Shown piece after piece: positions 17,172 to 25,720 of a stretch of DNA of 64,000 nt (positions within the stretch are counted from its first letter, which is position 1; each line of letters starts with the position of its first letter). The translations under genes and the position numbers were made by a program. This DNA comes from Sphingomonas sp. NFR15 (GTDB lineage: Bacteria > Pseudomonadota > Alphaproteobacteria > Sphingomonadales > Sphingomonadaceae): positions 186,001-250,000 of the forward strand of contig NZ_FMWX01000003.1 in NCBI RefSeq assembly GCF_900103265.1, read 5' to 3'. The notes beneath the pieces were generated by a model, which made no database searches, was not told the origin of the DNA, and worked only from the letters and a program-made list of their open reading frames with translations.

Positions 17172-17519
17172 TCACAGAGCAATTCCGAGAACCCGGCGCG
17201 GTGTGACGTCGGTGAAGCGCTCCAGGTCCGCCATGACGGGACCGGCCTCCGGTGACGCGAACGCGGCTGCGATCGCTGCCTCGTCGCGGAAGCGGCACTC
17301 GCAGATCGCTATGGTCCCGTTCTGCATAGCGCCGGGAAAGAAGGCGGCGACGCCTTCGAGCCCGTAACGCGCCCAGGATCGCATCACCAGCGGCAGATGA
17401 CGCTCGACGTAATAGTTCTTGTCGAACCGGGTTCCGACAGTGCCTCGATAGGTGACATAGACGATGACCGCGTCGGGCTGATCCGCCATGTCCGCGAGCT
17501 GGCGATCGGAGAATTCCAT
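17172..17519 (-). CDS. EthD-family protein (copy 2)
   Basis: 115 residues with the dimeric ferredoxin-like EthD pattern: V-I-V-Y-V-T-Y-R-G, F-D-K-N-Y-Y-V-E-R-H-L-P-L-V, and G-P-V-M-A-D-L-E-R-F-T-D-V-T-P. EthD proteins accompany degradation or polyketide-like clusters and include hydratase/decarboxylase-like enzymes. ATG at 17519 follows GAAGGAAAAG. It is a paralogue of the gene just upstream, from which it is separated by 36 bases. Confidence 0.82.
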   Translation of the reverse strand: MEFSDRQLADMADQPDAVIVYVTYRGTVGTRFDKNYYVERHLPLVMRSWARYGLEGVAAFFPGAMQNGTIAICECRFRDEAAIAAAFASPEAGPVMADLERFTDVTPRRVLGIAL

Positions 17520-17555
17520 CGTGCTTTTCCTTCAAGTGGAGGAAGGCCGTTGCGC

Positions 17556-17855
17556 TCAGAGGGGCGTGCCCACGCTCCGAGACACGGTCGCGTCCGTGAA
17601 GCGGGGAACGTCGGCCATCACCGCCGCCGTCTCGGCCGATGCGAGCGCGGCGTGCAGCGCGTCTTCGTCGCGGAACCGGTAGAGGCCCACGGACACCTCC
17701 GGGGCGTCGGCGTTCCGCGGAAAGAAGGCGGAAGCGCTCTCCAGCCCGTGGTGCTGCCAGCAGGCGAGCGCCAAGGGGAGGTGGACATCGACATAATGGT
17801 CGCGATCGAAGTAGGTGCCGCCGCTGCACGTTACGATCAGGGTTGCATGTGCCAT
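17556..17855 (-). CDS. EthD-family protein (copy 1)
   Basis: 99 residues: A-T-L-I-V-T-C-S-G-G-T-Y-F-D-R-D-H-Y-V-D-V-H-L-P-L-A, then V-M-A-D-V-P-R-F-T-D-A-T-V. It aligns along its length with the next gene, so the pair is a tandem duplication that has diverged well. It is the first gene of the minus-strand catabolic operon; two palindromes lie within 65 bases upstream of its ATG. Confidence 0.82.
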   Translation of the reverse strand: MAHATLIVTCSGGTYFDRDHYVDVHLPLALACWQHHGLESASAFFPRNADAPEVSVGLYRFRDEDALHAALASAETAAVMADVPRFTDATVSRSVGTPL

Positions 17856-17871
17856 GGACGAGCATGTGGAC

Positions 17872-17887
17872 CGATCAACAATGATCG
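17872..17887. promoter_or_regulatory. palindrome 1 upstream of the EthD operon
   Basis: CGATCA-ACAA-TGATCG: perfect 6-bp arms around a 4-base spacer, 17 bases upstream of the first EthD start codon. Placed to overlap or follow a promoter; a repressor site is likely but the regulator is unknown. Confidence 0.4.
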
Positions 17888-17900
17888 TAAACTGACAGGA

Positions 17901-17919
17901 TTGAACTCTGTACGTTCAA
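17901..17919. promoter_or_regulatory. palindrome 2 upstream of the EthD operon
   Basis: TTGAAC-TCTGTAC-GTTCAA: perfect 6-bp arms with a 7-base spacer, 46 bases upstream of the EthD start. The size fits a TetR- or MarR-type operator; no such gene is adjacent, so the cognate regulator is either elsewhere or is the LysR protein at 12600. Confidence 0.45.
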
Positions 17920-18099
17920 TATTGTGGGTGGTTCGCTGGCTTTCGGCACTGTCGTCGTGGACAGCGGACGGACCCGTCACGACCGTGCTCTGGTCCAGAA
18001 GGCGCTGCTGGCCTAGGGTGGAGCGTCTCACCGCGAGGCGGCGCTTCATTCTTTGAAATGTCGTCTGGCTGAGCGCCAGTCATGGTTTCGAGGAGCGAC

Positions 18100-19551
18100 A
18101 TGATGAGCGATCGAGAACCGCCCGAGCCTGCCGGTTCTTCCGGCGCCGAGGGCAAACCCGATGGGGTTGGCGACACCGACACGCACGGGTTTGCGAAGGC
18201 GCCGATGCGCGTGCTGATCGTCGGCGGGGGCTTCGGTGGCATCGAGGCCGCCAAGACACTGGCGCGCTCGCCCGTCGAGATCGTCCTGATCGACCGCCAG
18301 AACCATCATTGCTTTCAGCCGCTGCTGTATCAGGTCGCGACGGCGACGCTCAGCCCCGCAGACATTGCGTGGCCGATTCGCTCCATCCTCTCGGGCCAGC
18401 GCAACCTCACCGTCTTGATGGCGGAGGTGAACGGCGTCGATATTCGCCGCCGCCTCGTCCGCACGAGCGGCGGCGACTTCAGCTACGACCAACTGGTGAT
18501 CGCGACCGGCGCGACGCATGCCTATTTCGGCCATGAGAATTGGGCGCCGCATGCGCCAGGGCTGAAGCGCATCGAAGATGCGACGGAGATCCGGCGCCGC
18601 ATTCTCCTTGCGTTCGAGCGGGCCGAGCTCGCTCCCGATCCGGCCACACGCCAGGCGCTTTGCACCTTTGTCGTCATCGGCGGCGGTCCGACGGGGGTCG
18701 AAATGGCCGGCGCGATCGCCGACATGGCGCGCGAGGCATTGCCTCGTGACTTCCGTAACATCGACCCCGCACGCTCGCGCGTCCTCCTCGTCGAGGCAGG
18801 TCCGCGCGTGCTCGCCGCCTTCCCCGAGGATCTGAGCGCCTATGCACAACGTGCGCTCGAGCGCCGCGGCGTCGAAGTCGAGACGGGCACGCCCGTCACG
18901 GACATCGGCCCCGACTATGTCGTCGTGGGTGACCGCCGCATCGCGGTCGGCGCCGCGATTTGGGCCGCGGGCGTGGCCGCTTCGGCCGCCGCCGACTGGC
19001 TCGGGGCGGAGAAGGACCGCGCCGGCCGCGTGAAGGCCGAGCCGGACCTCACCGTTCCCGGCCGTGCTGAAATCTTCGTCATCGGCGACACGGCCGCGGT
19101 GTCCTCCCCGTCGGGCAAGCCTGTCCCTGGCATCGCACCGGCCGCCAAGCAGATGGGCCAGTATGTCGGAAAGGCGATTGCCGCGCGTGCCGCAGGGGCG
19201 CCCGCCCTGGGAGCATTCGAATACCGGCACCAGGGCGACCTCGCGACCATCGGTCGAAAGGCCGCGGTCGTGAAGCTCTCCCGACTCACTCTGAAGGGGT
19301 TTCTAGGCTGGGCCTTCTGGGGCGTCGCGCACGTTTACTTTTTGATCGGGCTGCGTAACCGGATCGCCGTTGGATTCAGTTGGCTTTGGGATTATCTCAC
19401 CTTCGGGAGACGTGCTCGCTTGATCACGGAGTCCGCCGAGGACGCTGCTCTGGAGCGCGGCACCCCGGCACCATCAGCCGGGCCGGAGAGCATTCCGGCG
19501 GCGCAGGCGCCCGGGTTGGGCACTTTCGGAACAGACCGCACCTGGCGTTGA
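18100..19551 (+). CDS. ndh: type II NADH dehydrogenase (NDH-2)
   Basis: 483 residues. FAD site R-V-L-I-V-G-G-G-F-G-G-I-E-A-A-K, then C-F-Q-P-L-L-Y-Q-V-A-T-A-T-L-S-P-A-D-I-A-W-P-I-R, NAD site V-V-I-G-G-G-P-T-G-V-E-M-A-G-A-I-A, second FAD contact V-I-G-D-T-A-A, and quinone-site A-P-A-A-K-Q-M-G-Q-Y. A C-terminal amphipathic/membrane region (F-L-G-W-A-F-W-G-V-A-H-V-Y-F-L-I-G-L-R-N-R) anchors it. It passes electrons from NADH to quinone without proton pumping. GAGGAG lies just before two tandem ATG codons (18100 and 18103). A ~40-residue Pro/Ala-rich tail is unusual. Confidence 0.9.
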   Translation: MMSDREPPEPAGSSGAEGKPDGVGDTDTHGFAKAPMRVLIVGGGFGGIEAAKTLARSPVEIVLIDRQNHHCFQPLLYQVATATLSPADIAWPIRSILSGQRNLTVLMAEVNGVDIRRRLVRTSGGDFSYDQLVIATGATHAYFGHENWAPHAPGLKRIEDATEIRRRILLAFERAELAPDPATRQALCTFVVIGGGPTGVEMAGAIADMAREALPRDFRNIDPARSRVLLVEAGPRVLAAFPEDLSAYAQRALERRGVEVETGTPVTDIGPDYVVVGDRRIAVGAAIWAAGVAASAAADWLGAEKDRAGRVKAEPDLTVPGRAEIFVIGDTAAVSSPSGKPVPGIAPAAKQMGQYVGKAIAARAAGAPALGAFEYRHQGDLATIGRKAAVVKLSRLTLKGFLGWAFWGVAHVYFLIGLRNRIAVGFSWLWDYLTFGRRARLITESAEDAALERGTPAPSAGPESIPAAQAPGLGTFGTDRTWR

Positions 19552-19655
19552 CGCGCGGCACCCGCCTCGCTGCGGCGGGCAAGCGTCCTGGGCTTGGCTG
19601 TGCCGCCGCGATCCAGCACCTGGATCGGTATCTCGACGAGGAGCTGCGCGGCGAA

Positions 19656-21026
19656 ATGTCCTGCAACTGCAAGACATCGGCGCTAAGGCGCCGACCGATG
19701 GAGCCCCGCGCCCCCGATCAAAATGTCTGTTCCCGGCCCGGCCCGGTCCGTCCGGCGCGGATGCTGGGCTATGCCAGCGGCAATTTTGGCAAGAATGCCC
19801 TCGCTTCGACGATGGACTTCTTCCTGCTGTTCATCCTCACCGAACGTTGGGGCGTTTCGCCCGCGATCGCGGGCCTCGTCGTGATGATCGGGCTGGTCTG
19901 GGACGGCATCTGCGACCCCCTGCTGGGAATGCTGCTCGACCGTCCGGCGGATCGCAACGCGGTGTATCGGCGCATATTGTTCGTCGGCGCGCCGGTCGTC
20001 GGAATGGTCTTCGCGATCTTCTTCATCGATCCCAAATGGCGCGGGAACTCCATTGTGATCTGGGCGGTCGCGGCCGTGACGCTGTTCCGAACCGCGTATT
20101 CCGCGTGCGACGTCGCGCATAATGCCCTCATGATGCGCCTGACCACGACGCCGGAGAGCGCCACGACCGTGTCCGGTCTGCGTTACATGTTCAGTTGCCT
20201 CGGCGCGTTGGCCGTCGCGCACTTCGCGGGCGCATTTGTCGCCACGCCGCGCGAGAGCGGCTATGATCTGGTCGCGGTAACCGGGCTTGCTGCCATGTCT
20301 TATGTCGGCACGCTGTGGATCTCGGCGTCCTCCGCCCCGCAACGGATGCCGGCGCGCGCGGCCGTTGCGCCGCGTACGTCACCGGGTTGGATCATCGCGA
20401 ATCGGCCGTTGCTGCTTCTGCTGGCGCTCGGTTTCGCGCAGGCGCTCACGCTTCCCGTCTTCGCCCGGTGCTTCGCATATATCGGAAAAGGCGTGCTCCA
20501 GGATGCGTCCTGGACCGGAACCGCATTGACGATGCTGGCCGCGGCCCAGTTGGTCGCGCTTCCGATTTGGATGACGATCGCCCGGCGCCTGGAACGGCGC
20601 GCCGCCTTGGGCTTGGCGTTGGTCGCGGTTGCCGCGGGGCTCGCCGTGTTCGCGATCGAGCCGACCCTCGCGATGGCGGGGATCGCGCTGTTCGGCGTCG
20701 GCAACGCGGGTTTGCAGATGATGATCTGGGTGCTGCTCGCCGACGCCGTCGATCACGGCGAGCGGCGAACCGGGATCAGGTGCGAAGGGTTGCCTGTCGC
20801 GTTATTGTTGCTGGCCCTGAAGATCGGCGGCGGGCTGAGTGGGGCATTGCTTGGCCACGGCCTCACCATGATCGGTTGGAGCGCGGGAGCGCCGATCGGG
20901 CCGCGTGCGCAGCGCGATCTTCTGGCGATGGCGTGGATACCCCCTTTGATCGGTGCGCTTGCGTGTTTGACGGTCTTGGCATGCCTGGACGCCTCGCGTC
21001 GATCTGGGGCAGGCGAACAGCGGTGA
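19656..21026 (+). CDS. MFS transporter, GPH (sugar:cation symporter-like) type
   Basis: About 456 residues with 11-12 hydrophobic spans. L-G-Y-A-S-G-N-F-G-K-N-A-L-A-S-T-M-D-F-F-L-L-F-I-L-T-E and D-G-I-C-D-P-L-L-G-M-L-L-D-R are the GPH-family signature region (melibiose permease type). W-V-L-L-A-D-A-V-D-H-G-E-R-R-T-G-I-R is the matching C-terminal motif. Start uncertain: ATG at 19656 has GAGGAG 12 bases upstream; ATG at 19698 is the alternative. Same strand as ndh, 104 bases downstream. Confidence 0.82.
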   Translation: MSCNCKTSALRRRPMEPRAPDQNVCSRPGPVRPARMLGYASGNFGKNALASTMDFFLLFILTERWGVSPAIAGLVVMIGLVWDGICDPLLGMLLDRPADRNAVYRRILFVGAPVVGMVFAIFFIDPKWRGNSIVIWAVAAVTLFRTAYSACDVAHNALMMRLTTTPESATTVSGLRYMFSCLGALAVAHFAGAFVATPRESGYDLVAVTGLAAMSYVGTLWISASSAPQRMPARAAVAPRTSPGWIIANRPLLLLLALGFAQALTLPVFARCFAYIGKGVLQDASWTGTALTMLAAAQLVALPIWMTIARRLERRAALGLALVAVAAGLAVFAIEPTLAMAGIALFGVGNAGLQMMIWVLLADAVDHGERRTGIRCEGLPVALLLLALKIGGGLSGALLGHGLTMIGWSAGAPIGPRAQRDLLAMAWIPPLIGALACLTVLACLDASRRSGAGEQR

Positions 21027-21525
21027 ACGTCCGGCGCGAGGAGAAACCGTCCTGCGATACGCTTCGCCGAGGGCGATCGGGCTCTCAGGCTGGGCGCCCG
21101 GTCAATCCGTCGCAGTCTGTCCGCAGCAAACGCCCTCCGGGGACCGTCTCTCCGACGATCCCCGTGCATTTTCAATGCTTTGAGAGAAACTGGTGCCCAG
21201 AAGAGAAAATCTCATGGGCACCTAAGCGGTTGATTTCGAAGCGTGAATTTCATCTCTTTCTCGCCAAGAGACACTTTATCACACAGGAATCGGTGCGCAA
21301 CTCTTAGGATTCCAAGCGAGACAGCGAAAAACCTTCGGTTTTGTCTGCAGGGACCATGTTCCTACCCGCGAGGCATGATTTGCCGCCGCCGTTCAACGCA
21401 AAGGTGGAAAGCGGCAGCTTCAGCCGACAGCGGTTATTCCGAACGGCCAAGCCGCGTCGATGTACGCGCAAAACTGGTGGAGAGCGGACATTGCGCATTG
21501 CCGCTGTTCCGCGCACGCTCGGGCA
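21027..21525. other. intergenic region with a composite stem-loop
   Basis: No convincing gene on either strand. At 21192-21222 a nested hairpin is formed by GGTGCCCA/TGGGCACC enclosing GAGA-AAA-TCTC. It lacks a T-run, is 166 bases past the transporter stop, and does not fold as a tRNA. Possibly a terminator-like or processed RNA element; function unknown. Confidence 0.35.
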
Positions 21526-21996
21526 ATGAAAAGCTCGATTGCAATCCTTGCCCTCGTTCTGGCGGTCCCAGCGTGCGGAACGGGCGAGCGCCCCTTCCGA
21601 ATGGTGCAATTCTGCTTGGGCGACATAGGCCAGATCGCGACCATGAAAGCCGTGCTCAAGGGAGTCGCGGCAGCCAACACGCTCCCGTTTTACGACAACA
21701 GCAGCGAAACCGAAGCTGACCTTAATTCTGCTGCCAAAATTCAGCACAATCTGCCGGTTGCGCATCCTACCGTGAACGTCGGAACGGTTGGACCTGATGC
21801 AATTGGGTTCAGCGCTGGAAACTTCGCCGAGGCACCTTCACAGATCGTCGTCGGGTTTTCGAAAGGTAGCGACATCGCTAGGGCACGCAAGCTCTCGGAC
21901 GACGCGGTGCAGGCGCTTGCGAGACGGTGGCCCATCCGCGAAGTGTCCAATGTGGAAACGAGTGGTGCATTCCCGTTGAAGGACTGTAAGCGCTGA
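21526..21996 (+). CDS. putative lipoprotein of unknown function
   Basis: 156 residues from the ATG at 21526. The N-terminus MKSSIAILALVLAVPAC is a lipoprotein signal (lipobox V-P-A-C). The mature part has no recognised domain; G-F-S-A-G-N and V-V-G-F-S-K-G-S-D-I-A-R-A-R-K-L-S-D-D-A look like a small alpha/beta sensor-like fold. An in-frame start further upstream would spoil the signal peptide. No operon partners. Confidence 0.55.
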   Translation: MKSSIAILALVLAVPACGTGERPFRMVQFCLGDIGQIATMKAVLKGVAAANTLPFYDNSSETEADLNSAAKIQHNLPVAHPTVNVGTVGPDAIGFSAGNFAEAPSQIVVGFSKGSDIARARKLSDDAVQALARRWPIREVSNVETSGAFPLKDCKR

Positions 21997-22089
21997 CAGC
22001 CCGACGTCCGCCATTGGGCGACTGCCGTTGAACTGCTTAGCCACCGTGATGCCTTGAAGTTCGCCGCGATCAGCCGGTATCGCGCTCCT

Positions 22090-22296
22090 ATGGATCACAT
22101 CGGAACCCGCATCGACGAAACTGGCACGCTGATCCGCGACGGTGCCGGCTTCTATCTTCGCCGTGACCTTGGCGGGCGCTATGCGCTGGAGCTGCGCCGT
22201 GTGCCGGTCGATTTCATCCAAAAGCGCGTGCGGGTGATCGGCACGCTGCTAGCGGACGGCCTTGTCTCGGCGGATGGCATAGGTCCGGGGTGGTGA
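22090..22296 (+). CDS. small DUF5818-like protein
   Basis: 68 residues. The pattern G-T-R-I-D-E-T-G-T-L-I-R-D-G-A-G-F-Y-L-R-R-D-L-G-G-R-Y-A-L-E-L and then V-R-V-I-G-T-L-L-A-D-G-L-V-S-A-D-G-I looks like the short beta-rich proteins grouped as DUF5818 in sphingomonads. An ATG at 22054 is also in frame. Function unknown. Confidence 0.55.
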   Translation: MDHIGTRIDETGTLIRDGAGFYLRRDLGGRYALELRRVPVDFIQKRVRVIGTLLADGLVSADGIGPGW

Positions 22297-22425
22297 CCGA
22301 CAAAACGAGGCTCGCGGCTCTGTCCGCAAGGTAGTCGGGAAGCAGCGACAGCATTAAAACGTTCGCGACCGTAACGGATGGCACGAACGGCACTGCAATT
22401 GGTTGTGTCCGAGACGGGACCAATT

Positions 22426-22635
22426 ATGAATGACATTCGAATGACCGCAGTAGGGCGCTTGGCCCGGAGCGATCTCGATCGGCTCGGATCGACCTTCACC
22501 CGCGCGATTCCGGTCGAGGACGACGGCATGTTCGACGGTCTGCTGGCCAAGCTGGACGAAATCCACATCGACCCGCTCGGCAAAGGCGCGGTGATGCGAG
22601 CGTGCCCGCATGAGCGGAACGACGATCTGCCGTGA
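22426..22635 (+). CDS. small hypothetical protein
   Basis: 69 residues (M-N-D-I-R-M-T-A-V-G-R-L-A-R-S-D-L-D-R-L). No recognised domain or signal. Codon use is high-GC at third positions, like the neighbours, which supports coding. No clear ribosome site. It stands alone between two other small genes of this accessory stretch. Confidence 0.4.
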   Translation: MNDIRMTAVGRLARSDLDRLGSTFTRAIPVEDDGMFDGLLAKLDEIHIDPLGKGAVMRACPHERNDDLP

Positions 22636-22822
22636 CGGTCCACGCCGCGCCGCGCGACGATCAGGATTGGCGACGCACGGTCCGGTCGCCGCGCAAAACA
22701 CACCGCACGAAGGAGGTTATGGTCGATGTTAGTCCCCATGTTATAGCGGCGCATCGCTGGATGGAGCACCTGGCATGCTGGCGATCGAGAGATATGTGTG
22801 TGCTCCCGCCATTGGAGACAGC

Positions 22823-23599
22823 ATGTCGTCAACCCCACTCGAAGTCTTCAGCCGCCGGCTTTCGCAACGTGCGGCGTTGAGCGAAGACGATGTCGCCGCT
22901 GTCGCATCGCTGCCCCATACCGTGCGGTATGTGCATCCCACGACCTATATCGTGCGGGAGGGCGAAGCGCCCAAGCCCTATTGCGGCCTCATCATCTCCG
23001 GCATGGCGTTCCGCCATAAATTGACGGTTACGGGTGCGCGCCAGATCGTCTCGCTTCATCTCAGGGGCGATATGCTCGATCTTCAGCACCTCTTTCTCAA
23101 CGTCGCAGATCACAGCGTACAAGCGCTGACGGAACTCCAGATCGCCGACATCGACCGCGAAGCGCTTCAACACATCGCCTTGACTCGGCCGGCGGTCGGG
23201 CGGGCGCTATGGGTCGAAGGTCTGGTCGATGCCTCGATCTATCGGGAGTGGGTTCTCAATGTCGGACGCCGCGACGCACGCGCGCGCATTGCGCATATCC
23301 TGTGTGAAATCGCGGTCCGCATGCAGGCCGCCGGAATCATCGACGCCGAGCGGTTTCAATTGCCGATGACCCAGGAGCAGTTGGGCGATGCGACCGGCCT
23401 GACCAGCGTTCATGTCAACCGCACGATCAAGGCACTGGTCGCGGACGGACTGATCGAGCACGGTGGCCGATGGATTTCCATCCGCGACTGGAACGGGATC
23501 AGGAGAGAAGGCGACTTCAACCCGCTATACCTTCATCTCGATCAGGTCGCGCCGTATTTCGACGGGCCGCTAAGTGCAGTTTTTTCAGGTCGCGACTGA
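22823..23599 (+). CDS. Crp/Fnr-family transcriptional regulator (copy 1)
   Basis: 258 residues. Cyclic-nucleotide-binding-like beta roll (Y-I-V-R-E-G-E-A-P-K-P-Y-C-G-L-I-I-S-G; S-L-H-L-R-G-D-M-L-D-L-Q) followed by a Crp helix-turn-helix (L-P-M-T-Q-E-Q-L-G-D-A-T-G-L-T-S-V-H-V-N-R-T-I-K-A-L). There is no Fnr-type N-terminal cysteine cluster and the Crp cAMP-binding arginine/serine pair is not evident, so the signal is unknown. ATG at 22823 follows GGAG. It is closely related to the regulator at 24995-25720. Confidence 0.85.
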   Translation: MSSTPLEVFSRRLSQRAALSEDDVAAVASLPHTVRYVHPTTYIVREGEAPKPYCGLIISGMAFRHKLTVTGARQIVSLHLRGDMLDLQHLFLNVADHSVQALTELQIADIDREALQHIALTRPAVGRALWVEGLVDASIYREWVLNVGRRDARARIAHILCEIAVRMQAAGIIDAERFQLPMTQEQLGDATGLTSVHVNRTIKALVADGLIEHGGRWISIRDWNGIRREGDFNPLYLHLDQVAPYFDGPLSAVFSGRD

Positions 23600-23632
23600 A
23601 GCCGGGGCGGCGCTCCACCAGTCCAGCAGTCT

Positions 23633-23956
23633 CTATTGCTCATCCTGCGGAGCGCCCTGATCCGCCGGGTCGTAGCGGCCGGAATGCGCTTCGATGCTAT
23701 TCCTCATATTCACGAGTAAACTGAGCGACTTTCTCAAAACACGATCCGGCTCCTTTTCCTCGGCGGCGCTCTCCTCCTTTACCTGCAACGCGCTCTCGAT
23801 CGCTTCGAGCGCCTGAGGCTTGGTCAGCGCACCATTGTCGAGCAAGCTATGGATGAGGCTCTCGATGAGCAGCAAGGCGGCCTGGCCCTGTGCGTCGGGT
23901 TGCGGATTGTGATCCTCGCTGAAGGAGGAATCCGCGTGCGAAGTTTCGTTCGTCAT
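23633..23956 (-). CDS. hypothetical protein, helical and acidic
   Basis: 107 residues (M-T-N-E-T-S-H-A-D-S-S-F). Central helix A-L-L-L-I-E-S-L-I-H-S-L-L-D-N-G-A-L-T-K-P-Q-A-L-E-A-I-E-S-A-L, flanked by charged Glu/Asp-rich tails. No signal peptide. Convergent with the Crp-like gene. Not recognised beyond being a plausible cytoplasmic helical protein. Confidence 0.6.
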   Translation of the reverse strand: MTNETSHADSSFSEDHNPQPDAQGQAALLLIESLIHSLLDNGALTKPQALEAIESALQVKEESAAEEKEPDRVLRKSLSLLVNMRNSIEAHSGRYDPADQGAPQDEQ

Positions 23957-24053
23957 CTTGCTGACCGGGTAGCCGTTCTGTGCTTGGGTTCATGACAAGC
24001 CGCAGTACGAGACCGCAACCGGGGCCATCATTTCGACGACCCGAGCGGCGGAC

Positions 24054-24227
24054 TTATTCCGGCTCTGCCGCTGTCTCGGACGCCTCGACGCGCTTTCTAT
24101 ATTCCTCGGCCAGCGTGAGGTGCGCCAATGCCGCCGCATTGTTCTCGGAGGTGGCGGCCATTTCAAGCTCCTGCCGCGCACGTTGCCTGAAGTAGCTTCG
24201 ATTATCCGCCTTCGCTTGAGAAGCCAT
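24054..24227 (-). CDS. small hypothetical protein
   Basis: 57 residues from the ATG at 24227, which lies eight bases after AGGAG (an ATG at 24236 is also in frame). M-A-S-Q-A-K-A-D-N-R-S-Y-F-R-Q-R-A-R-Q-E-L then L-A-H-L-T-L-A-E-E-Y-R-K-R-V-E: a helical hairpin like small proteins often found near stress genes in sphingomonads. Function unknown. Confidence 0.55.
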   Translation of the reverse strand: MASQAKADNRSYFRQRARQELEMAATSENNAAALAHLTLAEEYRKRVEASETAAEPE

Positions 24228-24683
24228 CGCATTCATCTCCTGTGGCGTGCCCTCACGCTCGACAGAACCAGCCTGGAGTAGACCGATAGCCTTCGGCAAT
24301 AAACTCGATCAGGCGCAGGATCGTTTCAGCTCTTAAATCTGCTCGCCGCCCGCATCCTGTGCATCTCAGCCGCGCGGATCACCGATTTTGCCGACGATGC
24401 GCAATGCGTCGGGCTTGGTTGCGCGAGCGTAGGCACCTCAGTTGGGAAGGTGTGGCGATGAAGATCGCGTCGACGCGCCCTTCTTCCGAAGAACTTGGCA
24501 AGCTACCCAGGTCGCGCTCCAAATTAGCGCAAAGGTGCAACTGTTCGGACAAGCGTCGACCGGCTGCTTGAGCGCTTCTAGCATTCCATACTCGACGCGT
24601 GAAAGCGGCGTTGATAGCTCTGGGGCGATGGTGCGTTGCGGCGACTTGCCCCTCTTTTTCTCGATGGGCAACTAGAAAGGGCA
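24228..24683. other. gene-poor stretch
   Basis: No frame has a recognisable product. A minus-strand frame at 24438-24671 is open for 77 codons but has no motif, no ribosome site and many Cys/Ser/Thr codons, and it is left out. No repeats or promoters stand out. Confidence 0.3.
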
Positions 24684-24926
24684 CTAAAGGCCAGTCACGT
24701 GAACTGCATCGATGAAACGGACCGTCAGCAACACGTGTCCTTTGGCGTCGGCAATGTCGATGTGACAGCCAAGGCATAGAGCGCCATTCAGAAGTTCCCC
24801 GCACATTACGTCGCGTGCAGCCGTGATGGCTGTCTCGCGCCCGGCGCTGAGGTCGGGAAGGTCAAGCCCTTCCAGGTCGGCAGTTACGGACCCGCACTGG
24901 TTGAGATGGAAGAAGTAGCGCGCCAT
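24684..24926 (-). CDS. DUF6894-like small protein
   Basis: 80 residues. The start M-A-R-Y-F-F-H-L-N-Q-C-G-S-V-T-A-D-L-E-G-L-D-L-P-D-L-S-A-G-R-E-T-A and the middle A-R-D-V-M-C-G-E-L are typical of the short alphaproteobacterial DUF6894 proteins (family pattern M-x-R-Y-F-F-x-x-x-x-G, D-x-x-G). Function unknown. It lies downstream of the second Crp-like regulator on the same strand. Confidence 0.7.
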   Translation of the reverse strand: MARYFFHLNQCGSVTADLEGLDLPDLSAGRETAITAARDVMCGELLNGALCLGCHIDIADAKGHVLLTVRFIDAVHVTGL

Positions 24927-24994
24927 GCTGACAACTCGTTCAGGGTCACTATTGGTTCAGTACCACGATGGCACTTTGCATGACCAAGTCAGCC

Positions 24995-25720
24995 TTATGC
25001 CATCTGATGAAGGTACGCCGGATTGAAATCCGCGATGGCTTGGAGCTTTCGCCAGTCGGCGATGCAATAATGACGCCCCGTGCGGGCAAAGGCGCCTTCT
25101 TCGGTCAATTCACGAAGCATCCGGTTGACGTGGACGGACGTGAGGCCCGTCGCGTCCCCGATCTGCTCCTGGCTGAACGGCAATTCCACTGCTTCGACGG
25201 ACGCTATCCCGAGCGCCTCCCGACGCTGCACGAATTCGCATAGCATGTGCGCTATCCTCGTCTTGGCGTCCCGCGCGCCGACGTTCAGCACCCACTCGCG
25301 GAAGATGGCGGCATCAATGAGCGCATCCCTTGCGAACGCCGCCGCCACACGGGGAAACCTTGATGCAACCTGCGCCAGCTCGGTTATCGGAATCCATGCG
25401 ACTACCGCGCGCGTCATCGTCTGGAGATTGTGATCGGCCCGGGAAAGCAGCGTGTGCTGCAGGTCCAGCATGTCCCCGGACATGTGGAACGAGACGATTT
25501 GACGACGACCGTTCCGGCTCATTTTGTGCCGAGCAACGTAACCGTCAACGAGCAGGCAGCAGCGCGTGACCTGGGTGCCTTCTTTGACCAGATAGCGGTT
25601 CGCTTCGGTCTCTTCCCTCCTGAACGACAGTGCGGTCAAAGCTGCAAGCTCTTCGCCGTCCAAATCCATCAAACGGGTGAGTTTGCGAAACCAAGCTTCG
25701 ATGATATCGTCCGCGGCCAT
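24995..25720 (-). CDS. Crp/Fnr-family transcriptional regulator (copy 2)
   Basis: 241 residues from the ATG at 25720. Same architecture as the copy at 22823: Y-L-V-K-E-G-T-Q-V-T-R-C-C-L-L-V-D-G-Y, S-F-H-M-S-G-D-M-L-D-L-Q, and HTH L-P-F-S-Q-E-Q-I-G-D-A-T-G-L-T-S-V-H-V-N-R-M-L-R-E-L. The open frame continues upstream to 25924, but the extra residues are not conserved with copy 1. Such small Crp/Fnr paralogue families are common in sphingomonads; signal unknown. Confidence 0.83.
   Translation of the reverse strand: MAADDIIEAWFRKLTRLMDLDGEELAALTALSFRREETEANRYLVKEGTQVTRCCLLVDGYVARHKMSRNGRRQIVSFHMSGDMLDLQHTLLSRADHNLQTMTRAVVAWIPITELAQVASRFPRVAAAFARDALIDAAIFREWVLNVGARDAKTRIAHMLCEFVQRREALGIASVEAVELPFSQEQIGDATGLTSVHVNRMLRELTEEGAFARTGRHYCIADWRKLQAIADFNPAYLHQMA

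Noticed and set aside
21192..21222. tRNA-like or riboswitch-like fold
   Set aside because: Only a nested hairpin is present; no cloverleaf, no T-loop consensus and no known aptamer core.
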